Of a DNA stretch of 45,997 nucleotides, positions 35,974-45,874 are shown in pieces (positions within the stretch are counted from its first letter, which is position 1; each line of letters opens with the position of its first letter). The notes beneath the pieces are model-generated. The model was not told where the DNA came from and ran no database searches. It saw only the letters and a program-made list of their open reading frames with translations. This stretch comes from Paenarthrobacter sp. Z7-10 (GTDB taxonomy: Bacteria; Actinomycetota; Actinomycetes; Actinomycetales; Micrococcaceae). Made by a program: the position numbers and the translations under genes. The stretch spans positions 1-45,997 of the forward strand of contig NZ_JADPVH010000033.1 of assembly GCF_026932795.1 (NCBI RefSeq), written 5' to 3'.

Positions 35974-37056
35974 TCAGAAGAGTGTGGGTTGTGCCCCGGC
36001 GGCGCTTCCGCAGGCCACCGGGATCCCGCGGCTGGCACCGGAAGGTACGGATGGCAGACTCCCCTCAGGGTAGCGGGCTTCCTCATGTCGGGCGTCGTGG
36101 ATGAAGCCGTCCGTGCCGGTAAAGCCGTGCCGGTCTTTGAAGACGTTGATCCGGCCGGATAACCAACGCCGGTAATCCTTGTCCGCATATGACCCGGTGG
36201 AATAGAGCCGCTGGAAGCGGGACACCAGTGCCGGCTGCTCCTTGGCCAACCACTGCATGAACCACTCGCGCGTACCCGGACGGAGATAGAGCGCCCCTGC
36301 GCTGACCCCCGTGGCGCCTGCTGCGGCAAGGGCGCTGAATAGTGAGTCCAGTGCCTCATCGGTGTCCGTCAGCCAGGGAATTATGGGCATTGCCATTACG
36401 CCGCAGGGCAGGCCGGCCTGGCGTAGCCGGCTGATTAGCGCCAATCGGGCTTTGGGAGTTGGCGTACCGGGTTCCAGTGTTTGGGCCAGGGTTTCGTCGG
36501 TGAGCGCCAGGGAGATCCCCATCCCCACCGATACCAGCAGTGACGCTTCCTTTAGCCGGGGAATGTCCCGCGCCAGCAGGGTGCCCTTGGTCAGGATCGA
36601 AAACGGGGTCCCGGAGTCCGCGAGGGCGCCAATGATGCCCGGCATTAGCTTGTAGCGGCCCTCGGCGCGCTGGTAAGGATCGGTGTTGGTCCCCAGTGCC
36701 ACATGGTGCCGGCCCCAGCCGGGCCGGAACAATTCTTTGCGGAGTACTTCGCCGGCGTTGATTTTTACCACTACCTGGCTGTCGAAATCCATTCCGGCAT
36801 CAAAGTCCAGATATGTGTGAGTCTTGCGGGCAAAGCAATAGACGCAGGCGTGGGAGCATCCCCGATAGGGATTGACCGTCCAGTTGAACGGCATCTTGGA
36901 ACCGGCCGCCACCTTATTCAACACGGATTTTGACATCACTTCGTGGAAGCTGATGCCAGCAAATTCCGGAGTGGTGACCGTACGGACCAGTCCGGCCAGC
37001 GGCAGCAGCGGAACCGCTGCTTCCGGCGACTTAAGCTGCTGAGTATCCCACCGCAT
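35974..37056 (-). CDS. Rv2578c-family radical SAM protein
   Basis: The 360-residue protein has the radical SAM triad C67-x3-C71-x2-C74 in NPYRGCSHACVYCFARKTH, followed by LDFDAGMDFDSQVVVKINAG and LGTNTDPYQRAEGRYKLM, the layout of the spore photoproduct lyase-like branch that includes M. tuberculosis Rv2578c. That gene is part of the mycobacterial SOS response. Here an SOS box lies 9 bp before ATG 37056, so SOS control is probable. Substrate is unknown; a role in DNA lesion repair is a reasonable guess only. Confidence 0.85.
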   Translation of the reverse strand: MRWDTQQLKSPEAAVPLLPLAGLVRTVTTPEFAGISFHEVMSKSVLNKVAAGSKMPFNWTVNPYRGCSHACVYCFARKTHTYLDFDAGMDFDSQVVVKINAGEVLRKELFRPGWGRHHVALGTNTDPYQRAEGRYKLMPGIIGALADSGTPFSILTKGTLLARDIPRLKEASLLVSVGMGISLALTDETLAQTLEPGTPTPKARLALISRLRQAGLPCGVMAMPIIPWLTDTDEALDSLFSALAAAGATGVSAGALYLRPGTREWFMQWLAKEQPALVSRFQRLYSTGSYADKDYRRWLSGRINVFKDRHGFTGTDGFIHDARHEEARYPEGSLPSVPSGASRGIPVACGSAAGAQPTLF

Positions 37057-37062
37057 TGACTT

Positions 37063-37091
37063 ATTCGAACATATATTCTATTAGAGGTCAA
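37063..37091 (-). promoter_or_regulatory. SOS box and promoter of the radical SAM gene
   Basis: TCGAACATATATTCTA at 37065-37080 is a strong LexA site. On the minus strand TTGACC (37091-37086) and TCGAAT (37068-37063) are 17 bp apart and could be -35 and -10, with the box filling the spacer. The -10 ends 6 nt before ATG 37056, so the mRNA would be leaderless; no ribosome binding site is present. Confidence 0.7.
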
Positions 37092-37188
37092 GGCCGCCCA
37101 TTCAGTCCTGACGGCCTTCCTTTTTCTGTTCCAGTGCTCTAGTTTCGTACCAGCAGGATCGAACATGGGCTGAGAGAGGTAGAGGGCA

Positions 37189-37374
37189 ATGAGTGAGGAA
37201 ATCGGTGAGGGCGGCTATGAGAGTCCGCAGCCCGAAGATGAAGTCCCCGCACCCGACAAAGGTGTTTCTGGGAAGGCCAGTCCTGTGGAGACCGACGACG
37301 GACAGAGCGGGAAGCCGAACGGCGACTCCGCCGGAAACGATCGGAATGACGGGGAGCGCGGAAGCGGACAGTAG
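37189..37374 (+). CDS. Small acidic hypothetical protein, 61 residues
   Basis: The product is hydrophilic and disordered-looking, rich in Gly, Asp, Glu and Pro, with no Cys or Trp and no hydrophobic core (YESPQPEDEVPAPDKGVSG, GNDRNDGERGSGQ). GAGGTAGAGGG precedes ATG 37189. I do not recognise a family; the ribosome binding site is the main support. Confidence 0.55.
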   Translation: MSEEIGEGGYESPQPEDEVPAPDKGVSGKASPVETDDGQSGKPNGDSAGNDRNDGERGSGQ

Positions 37375-37477
37375 AAGTGGCTTCCGCGGAAGGCGCGGCT
37401 TGGCTTGGCCACAGGTTGCCGGTCCGCCCGGGCCTTGAGGTGCGTCGCCCGCCGGTTGTTCGCCAATGATCAGGGGC

Positions 37478-37483
37478 TAAGCT
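37478..37483 (+). promoter_or_regulatory. Putative leaderless promoter -10 of pcp
   Basis: TAAGCT ends 6 nt before ATG 37490, the same hexamer and spacing as at miaB. The intervening GGGGTC is not a good ribosome binding site. Confidence 0.45.
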
Positions 37484-37489
37484 GGGGTC

Positions 37490-38149
37490 ATGATTTTGCT
37501 GACGGGATTTGAGCCCTTTGATGGGGAATCCGTGAATCCATCTTGGCTGGCGGTCCAGCAGGCGGCGGAGCTTCTGCGGGCGGCGGGACATGCCGTGCGC
37601 GCCGTCGAACTTCCATGTGTCTTTGGCCTGGCGGCGGCCGCGATCCGCCGCGCTGTGGATGAGGCGAACCCTGAGCTCGTGCTCGCCGTAGGTCAGGCAG
37701 GGGACCGGAGCCGATTATCGCTCGAACGCGTGGCGATCAACGTCGATGACGCCCGCATTCCAGATAATTCCGGTGCGCAGCCCATCGACGAACCTGTTCG
37801 TTCAGATGGCCCGGCAGCATACTTCAGCACACTGCCGATCAAGTCCTGCCTGGAGCAGCTGACGGCGGCCGGAGTGCGGGCGGAGGTCTCGCAGACGGCC
37901 GGCACTTTCGTCTGCAATCACGTGTTCTATGCCCTGATGGATCATCTGGCCACGCGTGCGCAGCCGGCGGGGATGGCCGAGGTGGTGCGGGGCGGATTTA
38001 TCCACCTGCCGTACGCGACCGAGCAGGTCCGCACTCAGGACGTGCCCAGCATGGACGTCGCAGTGATGGCACAGGGCCTTGCCGTGGCCGCACTGACAGC
38101 GCTGGACACCCGCTCCGATGCGAAGATCGGGGCCGGGGCGCTGCACTGA
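37490..38149 (+). CDS. pcp: Pyroglutamyl peptidase (pyrrolidone-carboxylate peptidase)
   Basis: Pcp removes N-terminal pyroglutamate from peptides. The 219-residue protein starts MILLTGFEPFDGESVNPSWLA and has the catalytic Glu79 (SLERVAINVDD), Cys142 (GTFVCNHVFYALM) and His172 (GFIHLPY) of peptidase family C15. It is cytoplasmic, with no signal peptide. TAAGCT 6 nt upstream suggests its own promoter. Confidence 0.94.
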   Translation: MILLTGFEPFDGESVNPSWLAVQQAAELLRAAGHAVRAVELPCVFGLAAAAIRRAVDEANPELVLAVGQAGDRSRLSLERVAINVDDARIPDNSGAQPIDEPVRSDGPAAYFSTLPIKSCLEQLTAAGVRAEVSQTAGTFVCNHVFYALMDHLATRAQPAGMAEVVRGGFIHLPYATEQVRTQDVPSMDVAVMAQGLAVAALTALDTRSDAKIGAGALH

Positions 38150-38255
38150 CCGGGTTTGGGAACCACGCACTGCGGCCGGGAGTTAATGTTGGAACAGCAG
38201 CATCGGGGCCGCCGGCCGGCGACTGCCAGCAGGAGCCGAGCAAAGGAGCCCGTCC

Positions 38256-39752
38256 ATGTCCAACCTGGCCACCATATTGAGCCAATCCGCGCGGTCCAAC
38301 CCGTCGGCGGTCGCCGTCAAAATGGATGATGTTGAACTGAGCTATGCCGCCATGGACGGGCTGAGCCGGCAGGTGGCGGGGTTGCTCTCCGCCCATGGCG
38401 CGCACCCGGGGGATCGGGTGGCCCTGATCAGTCCCAATCTGCCGCAGATGCCCGCCATCTACTATGGAATCCTGCGCTTCGGTGCCATCGTCGTTCCGCT
38501 GAATCCACTCCTGAAGTCCCGCGAAGTGGAATACCATCTCACGAATTCCGGCGCCGCGTTCGCTTTCGCGTGGGAAGGTGTCCTGTCTGAGGTAATTCCG
38601 GGCGCGGAGTCGGCCGGAACCGAAGTCATCGCCATCAATGCCGCCCTGATGGCTGAGCTGTCCGCCGCGGATGCTCCGGAGGACATCGCAGAAGCTGCAC
38701 CGGAGGATACCGCCGTCATCCTCTACACTTCCGGGACCACCGGCCGGCCCAAGGGCGCGGAATTGACGCACGAAAATCTGCTCAGCAACGCCACATTGTC
38801 GCGGGATCTGTTCTCCACCTCGGCCGATGACGTCATCTTTGGCGGCCTTCCCTTCTTCCACGTCTTTGGGCAGACCTGTGCACTGAACTCGGCGATCATG
38901 AGTGGAGCCATGGTCACGCTGCTGCCTCGATTCGATCCGGTCAAAGCGATGGAAATTCTGCAGCGGGACAAGGTGACTATCCTGGAGGGCGTACCAACGA
39001 TGTACATGGGCCTGCTCCATGCACCGCACCGGGAACAGTATGACGTTTCCTGTGTTCGGCTCGCCGCCTGTGGAGGAGCGCCGTTGCCGCTGGAAGTGCT
39101 GCGTGAATTCGAGAGCTCCTTCGATGCGACCTTGCTGGAGGGGTATGGCCTGTCCGAAACCTCGCCGGTGGTCTGTTTCAATCAGCTGGACGGCATCCGC
39201 AAGCCGGGTTCGATCGGCACTGCCGTCCGCGGCGCCCAGTTGCGCGTGCTTGATGAGAACGGGAACGACGTCGATCCTGGCTCCGTGGGTGAGCTCGTGG
39301 TATCCGGTGGTTACGTGATGAAGGGGTACTGGAAAAACCCGGAGGCCACCGCAGCCGCCATTGTCGATGGCTGGTTCCACACCGGAGATCTGGCTCGGAT
39401 GGACGAAGACAAGGTGTTTTTCATTGTCGACCGGAAGAAAGACATGATTCTGCGCGGCGGCTACAACGTCTACCCGCGCGAGGTCGAGGAGGTGCTGTAC
39501 GAGCACCCGGCGGTGGCGGAGGCGGCCGTCGTGGGCCGCGCCGATGAACTGCAAGGGGAGGAAATCGTCGCCGTCGTCTCTCTTAAGGACGGCGCTGCCG
39601 GCGCTGTCGACCTCGAGCAGTTGGCGCAGGAAATCCAGGAATTCGTGAAGGAGCGAATCGCCGCCTATAAATATCCGCGCCGCGTTGTGATTGTCGATGC
39701 GCTGCCCAAGGGCCCCACGGGCAAGATCCTCAAGCGCGAAATCAACGTGTAG
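38256..39752 (+). CDS. AMP-dependent acyl-CoA synthetase (long-chain fatty acid type)
   Basis: The 498-residue enzyme activates a carboxylic acid via acyl-AMP and joins it to CoA. It has the P loop-like motif YTSGTTGRPKGAELTH, A5-type motif GYGLSETSP, GWFHTGDLARMDEDKVFFIVDRKKDMILRGG and the C-terminal catalytic Lys in PTGKILKREI. Chain length preference cannot be judged. AAAGGAG lies 6 nt before ATG 38256. Its neighbours do not form a beta-oxidation cluster. Confidence 0.92.
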   Translation: MSNLATILSQSARSNPSAVAVKMDDVELSYAAMDGLSRQVAGLLSAHGAHPGDRVALISPNLPQMPAIYYGILRFGAIVVPLNPLLKSREVEYHLTNSGAAFAFAWEGVLSEVIPGAESAGTEVIAINAALMAELSAADAPEDIAEAAPEDTAVILYTSGTTGRPKGAELTHENLLSNATLSRDLFSTSADDVIFGGLPFFHVFGQTCALNSAIMSGAMVTLLPRFDPVKAMEILQRDKVTILEGVPTMYMGLLHAPHREQYDVSCVRLAACGGAPLPLEVLREFESSFDATLLEGYGLSETSPVVCFNQLDGIRKPGSIGTAVRGAQLRVLDENGNDVDPGSVGELVVSGGYVMKGYWKNPEATAAAIVDGWFHTGDLARMDEDKVFFIVDRKKDMILRGGYNVYPREVEEVLYEHPAVAEAAVVGRADELQGEEIVAVVSLKDGAAGAVDLEQLAQEIQEFVKERIAAYKYPRRVVIVDALPKGPTGKILKREINV

Positions 39753-39773
39753 CTGGCGCTGCCGGGCCCGGAA

Positions 39774-40439
39774 TCAAATCAGTTCCCAACTGACTGTCAC
39801 AGCGGCTGTGATGCTGGATAGTCCCGGCGGCAGCGGAAGTGCTTGAACGTTGGATGCTCGTGCCATCGCCGGGGCAGAGCCGACGGCGGCATCCCCGCCC
39901 TGGCAGATCCGCAGCACCTGTCCCAGCGGGCGTCCCGCCAGGGCGGCGTAATCCTCGGCTTGGGCGCGGGCGTCCTCCCACGCCAGATTCCGTGCTTGCG
40001 CTGCTGCTTCTGAAGGGTCGGACACGGCTGGCTCCATGCCGTTGACCCGAACGTCGTTGCCGCCGGTTTCGACAACGGCGGCAACCACGTCCTGCGCTCC
40101 GGCCGCGTACTTCTGCCGCACGCTCAGGGTGCTGCTCACCAGGTATCCGGTCACCACGCTGCCGCGGCCTTCCTGCCAGCTGGCCTCCGCCTGGACGGTG
40201 AGTGCGCTTGCCGCGTTGTCATCGGCTCCGACACCCAACTCCCGCAGCCGGTCCAGGACGGTGCGCAGGGCCGCGGCGGCCGCGCTGTACGCTTCCCGGA
40301 CGGACGCACGCCTGGCCTCGATGCCAATGTTCAGGGTCAGAATGTCCGGCTCTTGCCGGGCCGAGCCCCGCCCGGTCACAGTGATATGTGCGCCCCCGGA
40401 GAAGTCGGAATTGGGGCCGCGGGCCGCAGAGTCATTCAT
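39774..40439 (-). CDS. SIMPL domain-containing protein (DUF541)
   Basis: The 221-residue protein is a SIMPL/DUF541 domain: ITVTGRGSARQEPDILTLNIGIEA, then LRTVLDRLRELGVGADD, and GYLVSSTLSVRQK. Most bacterial members are periplasmic with signal peptides; this one has none visible and may be cytoplasmic. Its ATG overlaps the stop of the upstream gene by 4 nt, so the pair is probably co-translated. Function is unknown. Confidence 0.88.
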   Translation of the reverse strand: MNDSAARGPNSDFSGGAHITVTGRGSARQEPDILTLNIGIEARRASVREAYSAAAAALRTVLDRLRELGVGADDNAASALTVQAEASWQEGRGSVVTGYLVSSTLSVRQKYAAGAQDVVAAVVETGGNDVRVNGMEPAVSDPSEAAAQARNLAWEDARAQAEDYAALAGRPLGQVLRICQGGDAAVGSAPAMARASNVQALPLPPGLSSITAAVTVSWELI

Positions 40440-40861
40440 TTTACAAACCTCTTCAGTACGGGCAGTTCCACATATCCGCCTGCCTCGAGGCCGGCGGAGC
40501 GTTCAAAGGGATTTCGGCTGCCCGGGTTCCCCGTTTTCCAGAGCGACCAGAGTGCGGCCACGGCGTACAGCGGAAGAAAAGGCAGCCCCAGACATGCCGC
40601 ATACTGCGTGCTGTGCCGCTCCTCGTGCGCCAGTAATCGCGGACGATCATCGATAAACGCACGGTCGCCACGATAGATCACCACGTTTCCGACCGTGAAT
40701 GCCCCGGCTGCCGGAAGCTTGGGCCGGTAGCCAGTGCCCAGCAACAGCCCGCGGGGGCCATGCTCGAGGTGCGTCCGGGTGACAAGTGCGATCAGCACGC
40801 CGAAGGCAGTGGAAATATTGAGCAGGTTCAGGACCACCCGTAACCGTTGGCCAGCCGTCAT
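40436..40861 (-). CDS. Membrane-associated protein with HEERH (HExxH) motif
   Basis: The 141-residue protein has an N-terminal hydrophobic stretch (LRVVLNLLNISTAFGVLIALV), a beta-rich middle (GAFTVGNVVIYRG), then RLLAHEERHSTQYAACLGLPFLPLYAVAALW and NPFERSAGLEAGGY. HEERH fits the HExxH zinc site of metallopeptidases, and the later Glu (NPFERSA) may be a third ligand. The whole is short for a peptidase, so catalysis is not certain. It leads the SIMPL gene (4-nt overlap) and is divergent from the decayed SDR gene. Confidence 0.7.
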   Translation of the reverse strand: MTAGQRLRVVLNLLNISTAFGVLIALVTRTHLEHGPRGLLLGTGYRPKLPAAGAFTVGNVVIYRGDRAFIDDRPRLLAHEERHSTQYAACLGLPFLPLYAVAALWSLWKTGNPGSRNPFERSAGLEAGGYVELPVLKRFVK

Positions 40862-40949
40862 GCCACCATCGTAGTAGCCCGGAACTTATCCTGGACGGGA
40901 GCTTTTCCCTCAACAGGCCGCCCCGGATGGAGAAACAAGGAGACACACG

Positions 40950-41974
40950 ATGAACGCAGCAACTACGCCGGAACGAAACGCCTTGGTTGTTGGCGGCACA
41001 GGGATCTCCGGCAGTGCCCTGTCCAGGGAACTCGTGGTGCAGGGATGGCAGACCACCAGTCTGTCGCGGAGCCAGCTGCCTTTACAGGAGGGCGCCGCGA
41101 CCGTCCGTGCGGATCTGACCGACCCGCTGTCCGTGCACGCAGCCTTGGCGGGGCTGAACCCGACGCACGTTTCTTCACGGCGTGGAGCCGCATGCCGACC
41201 GAAGCGGAGAACATCACTGTCAATGCCGCCATGGTCCGCAAAGTTCTGGATACTACCGCGGCGTCTGGGCACCTGGAGCATGTCGCACTAGTTACCGGTC
41301 TCAAGCACTACCTCGGTCCGTTCGAGGCTTACGGTACTGGTGCGACACGAGACGCTCCCTTCCACGGGGACGAGCCCAGACTGGACGCCCCGAACTTCTA
41401 CTATGCACAGGAAGACGAGCTGTGGCAGGCCGCCGACCGCCACCGGTTCGCCTGGAGCGTCCACCGTTCACACACCATGATCGGACACGCCATCGGCAAT
41501 GCCATGAACCTCGTCCCCGGTAATGAGGTGCAGCGGAACGGCGTCACGGACATGACTGACAGCAGGCTACTCGCCCGCCAGATGATCTGGGCCACCAACC
41601 CCGGCCTGCCCAGCCAGGCCTACAGCACAGCGAACGGCGATGTCTTCCGCTGGCGATGGATGTGGCCGCGCATCGCACAGATGCTTGGCGTGGAACCAGA
41701 GGGCTACGCCCACCGGCCGCGCCCACTGGGAGAGCAGATGGCAGGTAAAGCGGACCTGTGGCGGCAGCTCGTTGAACGCGAGAGCCTCGTGGAACCCGAC
41801 CTCGCCCGCGTGGCATCCTGGTGGCACACCGACAGTGACCTCAACCGCCCTGTCGAATGTTTCACCGACATGACGCGGAGCCGCAGTGCAGGGTTCACCG
41901 ACCACGCCGACACTCTCACTTCCTTCGCCACCCTGTTTGACATTCTGCGCAACGACCGTGTGATCCCCGGCTGA
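40950..41974 (+). pseudogene. SDR family (PRISE/NAD-epimerase-like) oxidoreductase, frameshifted
   Basis: ATG 40950, after AAGGAGA, starts a Rossmann fold (ALVVGGTGISGSALSRELV) that runs to LNPTHV and then goes out of frame. The adjacent frame carries on with FFTAWSRMPTEAENITVNAAMVRKVLD and later VALVTGLKHYLGPFEAYG, NFYYAQEDELW, WSVHRSHTMIG and DVFRWRWMW, ending at 41974. One T missing from the T run at 41170-41172 explains the break exactly. Near 41510 the sequence jumps from NAMNL to VPGNEVQRNG; by memory of the family about 20 residues are absent there. Two lesions suggest real decay, not just a read error. Confidence 0.8.
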
Positions 41975-42089
41975 TACACGCGGCCGCCCCGCTTCCAATG
42001 CTCAACCGGCGTCGGCGTGGTTCTCCTTTGGTTTCTCTTCGATGAGCTGGATGAGGTTGCCATGTTCGGGGCTGTCCGGGCGGTTCTAC

Positions 42090-42095
42090 TAGACT
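42090..42095 (+). promoter_or_regulatory. Possible -10 of pheST
   Basis: TAGACT at 42090-42095 would start a leader of about 57 nt before ATG 42159. The leader contains a short GGCGGG/CCCGCC hairpin (about 42102-42125). No T-box or Phe-rich leader peptide is seen. Confidence 0.35.
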
Positions 42096-42149
42096 GGTCC
42101 GGGCGGGAGATCCAAAGGCCCCGCCGTCGTTAACCCTGACCTTAGGTAA

Positions 42150-43244
<1,095 letters not shown>

Positions 43245-43247
43245 GAC

Positions 43248-45803
43248 GTGCGTATTCCTCTTTCTTGGCTGCGCGAGTATGCTCAGGTTCCGGCTGGTGC
43301 CAGAGCCGAAGACGTGATGGCGGATTTAGTCCGGGTAGGACTGGAAGAAGAAGGCGTCCATCGCCCCACCGATCAGCTGCAGGGCCCGATCGTGGTGGGC
43401 CAGGTGCTCTCGATGGTGCCGGAGCCGCAATCCAATGGCAAGACCATCAATTGGTGCCAGGTTCGGGTAATCCCCGAGGGTGCCGCGCAGACCCTCAGCG
43501 GGGACGGCATTGACCCCTCCGGTGTGCAGGGCATTGTCTGTGGTGCGCACAACTTCGCGGTCGGAGACAAGGTCGTGGTCACCCTGCCTGGCTCCGTCCT
43601 GCCCGGGGACTTCCGGATTTCGCCGCGAAAGACCTATGGCCACGTCTCTGCCGGCATGGTCGCCTCGGTGCGCGAACTCGGCATTGGCGAGGACCATGAC
43701 GGCATCCTGGTGCTGTCCACGCTGGGATTGGATCCGGAGCCGGGCAGCGACGCGATGGAACTCCTCGGTCTGTACGACCAAGCGGCTGAAATCAATGTCA
43801 CCCCGGACCGCAGTTACTGCTTCAGTATCCGCGGGGTGGCCCGCGAGTATGCGCACGCCACCGGAACACGGTTCAAAGACCCGGCCGACGGCGTGCACGT
43901 CGCCACCGCGGCGGGCCCGGGCTACCCGGTCCGAATTGAGGATGCGGCGCCGATCTACGGCAAATTGGGCTGCGATCGTTTCGTTGCCCGCACAGTGCGT
44001 GGCATCGACGCGGGCGCGCCCACCCCTGTCTGGATGTCCTCCCGACTCCGGCTGGCCGGCATGCGCTCCATCTCCCTCCCGGTGGACATTTCGAACTACG
44101 TCATGTTGGAGCTGGGCGAGCCGCTGCACTGCTACGACCTCGATAAACTGTCGGGGGACATCGTGGTGCGGCGCGCCAATCCGGGTGAAACCCTGAAGAC
44201 CCTGGACGCCAAGGTCCGCACCCTGGATCCGGAAGATCTGCTGATCACGGATTCCTCCGGCGGCATCGGCATCGCCGGCGTGATGGGCGGGGCGTCCACC
44301 GAGACTTCGTCGCGCACCGTCAACATTTTGGTGGAGGCCGCACGCTTCGATGAGATCTCGGTGGCCCGCTCCCGCCGGCGGCATAAGCTGCCCTCCGAGG
44401 CGTCCAAGCGGTTCGAACGTGGCGTTGACTGGCAGATCGCTGATGTTGCTGCCCAGCGGGCGGTGGATCTGCTGGTGTCCTTGGCAGGCGGCACCGCCGA
44501 CGAAACCGGCACGGACGTTGGAACGGCTCCGGAACCGGTGCTGATTCAACTCACGGACACCTACGCCTCCGGCCGGATTGGCATTGACTTCACTGACGCG
44601 GAAATCACCACGTCGTTGCTGGATCTGGGCGCCACGGTGGACAAGACCGCATCCGGGAACGAAACAACGTATACCGTGACGGTGCCCAGCTGGCGCACCG
44701 ACCTGCGGATACCGGATGACCTGACGGAGGAAATTGCCCGCCTGGTTGGTTATGACAAGATTCCCGCCACGCTTCCGGTGGCCCCGCCCGGACGCGGGCT
44801 GTCCCGCGTCCAGCAGCAGCGCCGTCGGCTGCTCCAGGCGCTGGCCGACGCAGGCCTGACCGAAGTGATCGCCTACCCCTTTGTGTCCAAGCTCAGCAAT
44901 GACACTTTCGGAACCGCGGATGCCGCCGTTTCGGCTCCGGCAGTCAAACTGGCGAATCCGATCAGCGAGGAACACAGCTTCCTGCGCACCTCCATCCTGC
45001 CCGGGCTCATCGAGATCGCCAAGCGCAACCATTCGCGCGGATTTCGCGATCTGGCGCTGTACGAAGCGGGGCTGGTGTTCCTGCCGGAGGAGAAAATGGG
45101 TACCGCCACGGTTCCGCCGCTGGGCCTGCGGCCGCCCGAGGAGGTGCTGGACGCTCTCTACGACGGTCTGCCGGAGCAGCCGCTGCACGTCGCCGCGGTG
45201 CTGACGGGTAAAGATTCGCCGCTGGCCGCCGGACATTCGGCACGGTCCTGGGACTGGGCCGACGCGCTGGACATAGTCCGGTTGATGGGTGACATCGTGG
45301 GCGTGGAGGTCGCTGTCAGCCAGGGATCGCACCAGGCATTCCACCCGGGGCGAACCGCACGTCTGGCGCTGCGCACCGGTGAACTGCTCGGTTACGCCGG
45401 CGAACTGCATCCGAAACTGCTCACGGAGCTGAATATGCCGGCACGGTCCGTGGCACTGGAAGTCAACGCCGATCTGCTCTTCGAAGCGGCCGCGGACGTC
45501 ATCGTGGCCAAGCCCATCTCCACTTTCCCGATCGCCACCCAGGACGTTGCGCTGGTGGTTCCAGCCGATGTTCCGGCCGACGACGTCCTGGCGGCGCTGC
45601 GCGAGGGCGCGGGGGAGCTGCTGGAGGATGTTGCCCTGTTCGATGTTTATTCCGGTGCGGGCATTGAGGAAGGCAAAAAGTCATTGGCGTTTGGGCTGCG
45701 CTTCCGGGCAGCCGACCGGACTCTGACAGCCGAGGAGGCATCCGAGGCCCGAACCGCTGCGGTCGCCGTCGCCGCCGGGCGTTTCGGGGCCGTCCAGCGT
45801 TAG
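43248..45803 (+). CDS. pheT: Phenylalanine--tRNA ligase beta subunit
   Basis: PheT binds tRNA and edits Tyr-tRNA(Phe). The 851-residue protein shows the EMAP-like tRNA-binding domain (about 45-165, GPIVVGQVLSMV, GIVCGAHNFAVGDKVVV), the B3/B4 editing domain (about 225-400, SLPVDISNYVMLELGEPLHCYD), B5 (about 425-500), the catalytic-like domain and the C-terminal anticodon-binding FDX-ACB domain (ISTFPIATQDVALVV to the end). GTG 43248 lies 3 nt after the pheS stop. Confidence 0.97.
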   Translation: MRIPLSWLREYAQVPAGARAEDVMADLVRVGLEEEGVHRPTDQLQGPIVVGQVLSMVPEPQSNGKTINWCQVRVIPEGAAQTLSGDGIDPSGVQGIVCGAHNFAVGDKVVVTLPGSVLPGDFRISPRKTYGHVSAGMVASVRELGIGEDHDGILVLSTLGLDPEPGSDAMELLGLYDQAAEINVTPDRSYCFSIRGVAREYAHATGTRFKDPADGVHVATAAGPGYPVRIEDAAPIYGKLGCDRFVARTVRGIDAGAPTPVWMSSRLRLAGMRSISLPVDISNYVMLELGEPLHCYDLDKLSGDIVVRRANPGETLKTLDAKVRTLDPEDLLITDSSGGIGIAGVMGGASTETSSRTVNILVEAARFDEISVARSRRRHKLPSEASKRFERGVDWQIADVAAQRAVDLLVSLAGGTADETGTDVGTAPEPVLIQLTDTYASGRIGIDFTDAEITTSLLDLGATVDKTASGNETTYTVTVPSWRTDLRIPDDLTEEIARLVGYDKIPATLPVAPPGRGLSRVQQQRRRLLQALADAGLTEVIAYPFVSKLSNDTFGTADAAVSAPAVKLANPISEEHSFLRTSILPGLIEIAKRNHSRGFRDLALYEAGLVFLPEEKMGTATVPPLGLRPPEEVLDALYDGLPEQPLHVAAVLTGKDSPLAAGHSARSWDWADALDIVRLMGDIVGVEVAVSQGSHQAFHPGRTARLALRTGELLGYAGELHPKLLTELNMPARSVALEVNADLLFEAAADVIVAKPISTFPIATQDVALVVPADVPADDVLAALREGAGELLEDVALFDVYSGAGIEEGKKSLAFGLRFRAADRTLTAEEASEARTAAVAVAAGRFGAVQR

Positions 45804-45874
45804 GCGGACCTTCTGCGCAACGAGACCCCCGTTGGGTGGGCAGATTACTGTTCTGGGCGAGTTCTAGCGAACGT

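Noticed and set aside
43326-45410. Long minus-strand open frame (694 codons) opposite pheT
   Set aside because: Same high-GC shadow effect; pheT is complete and conserved on the plus strand.
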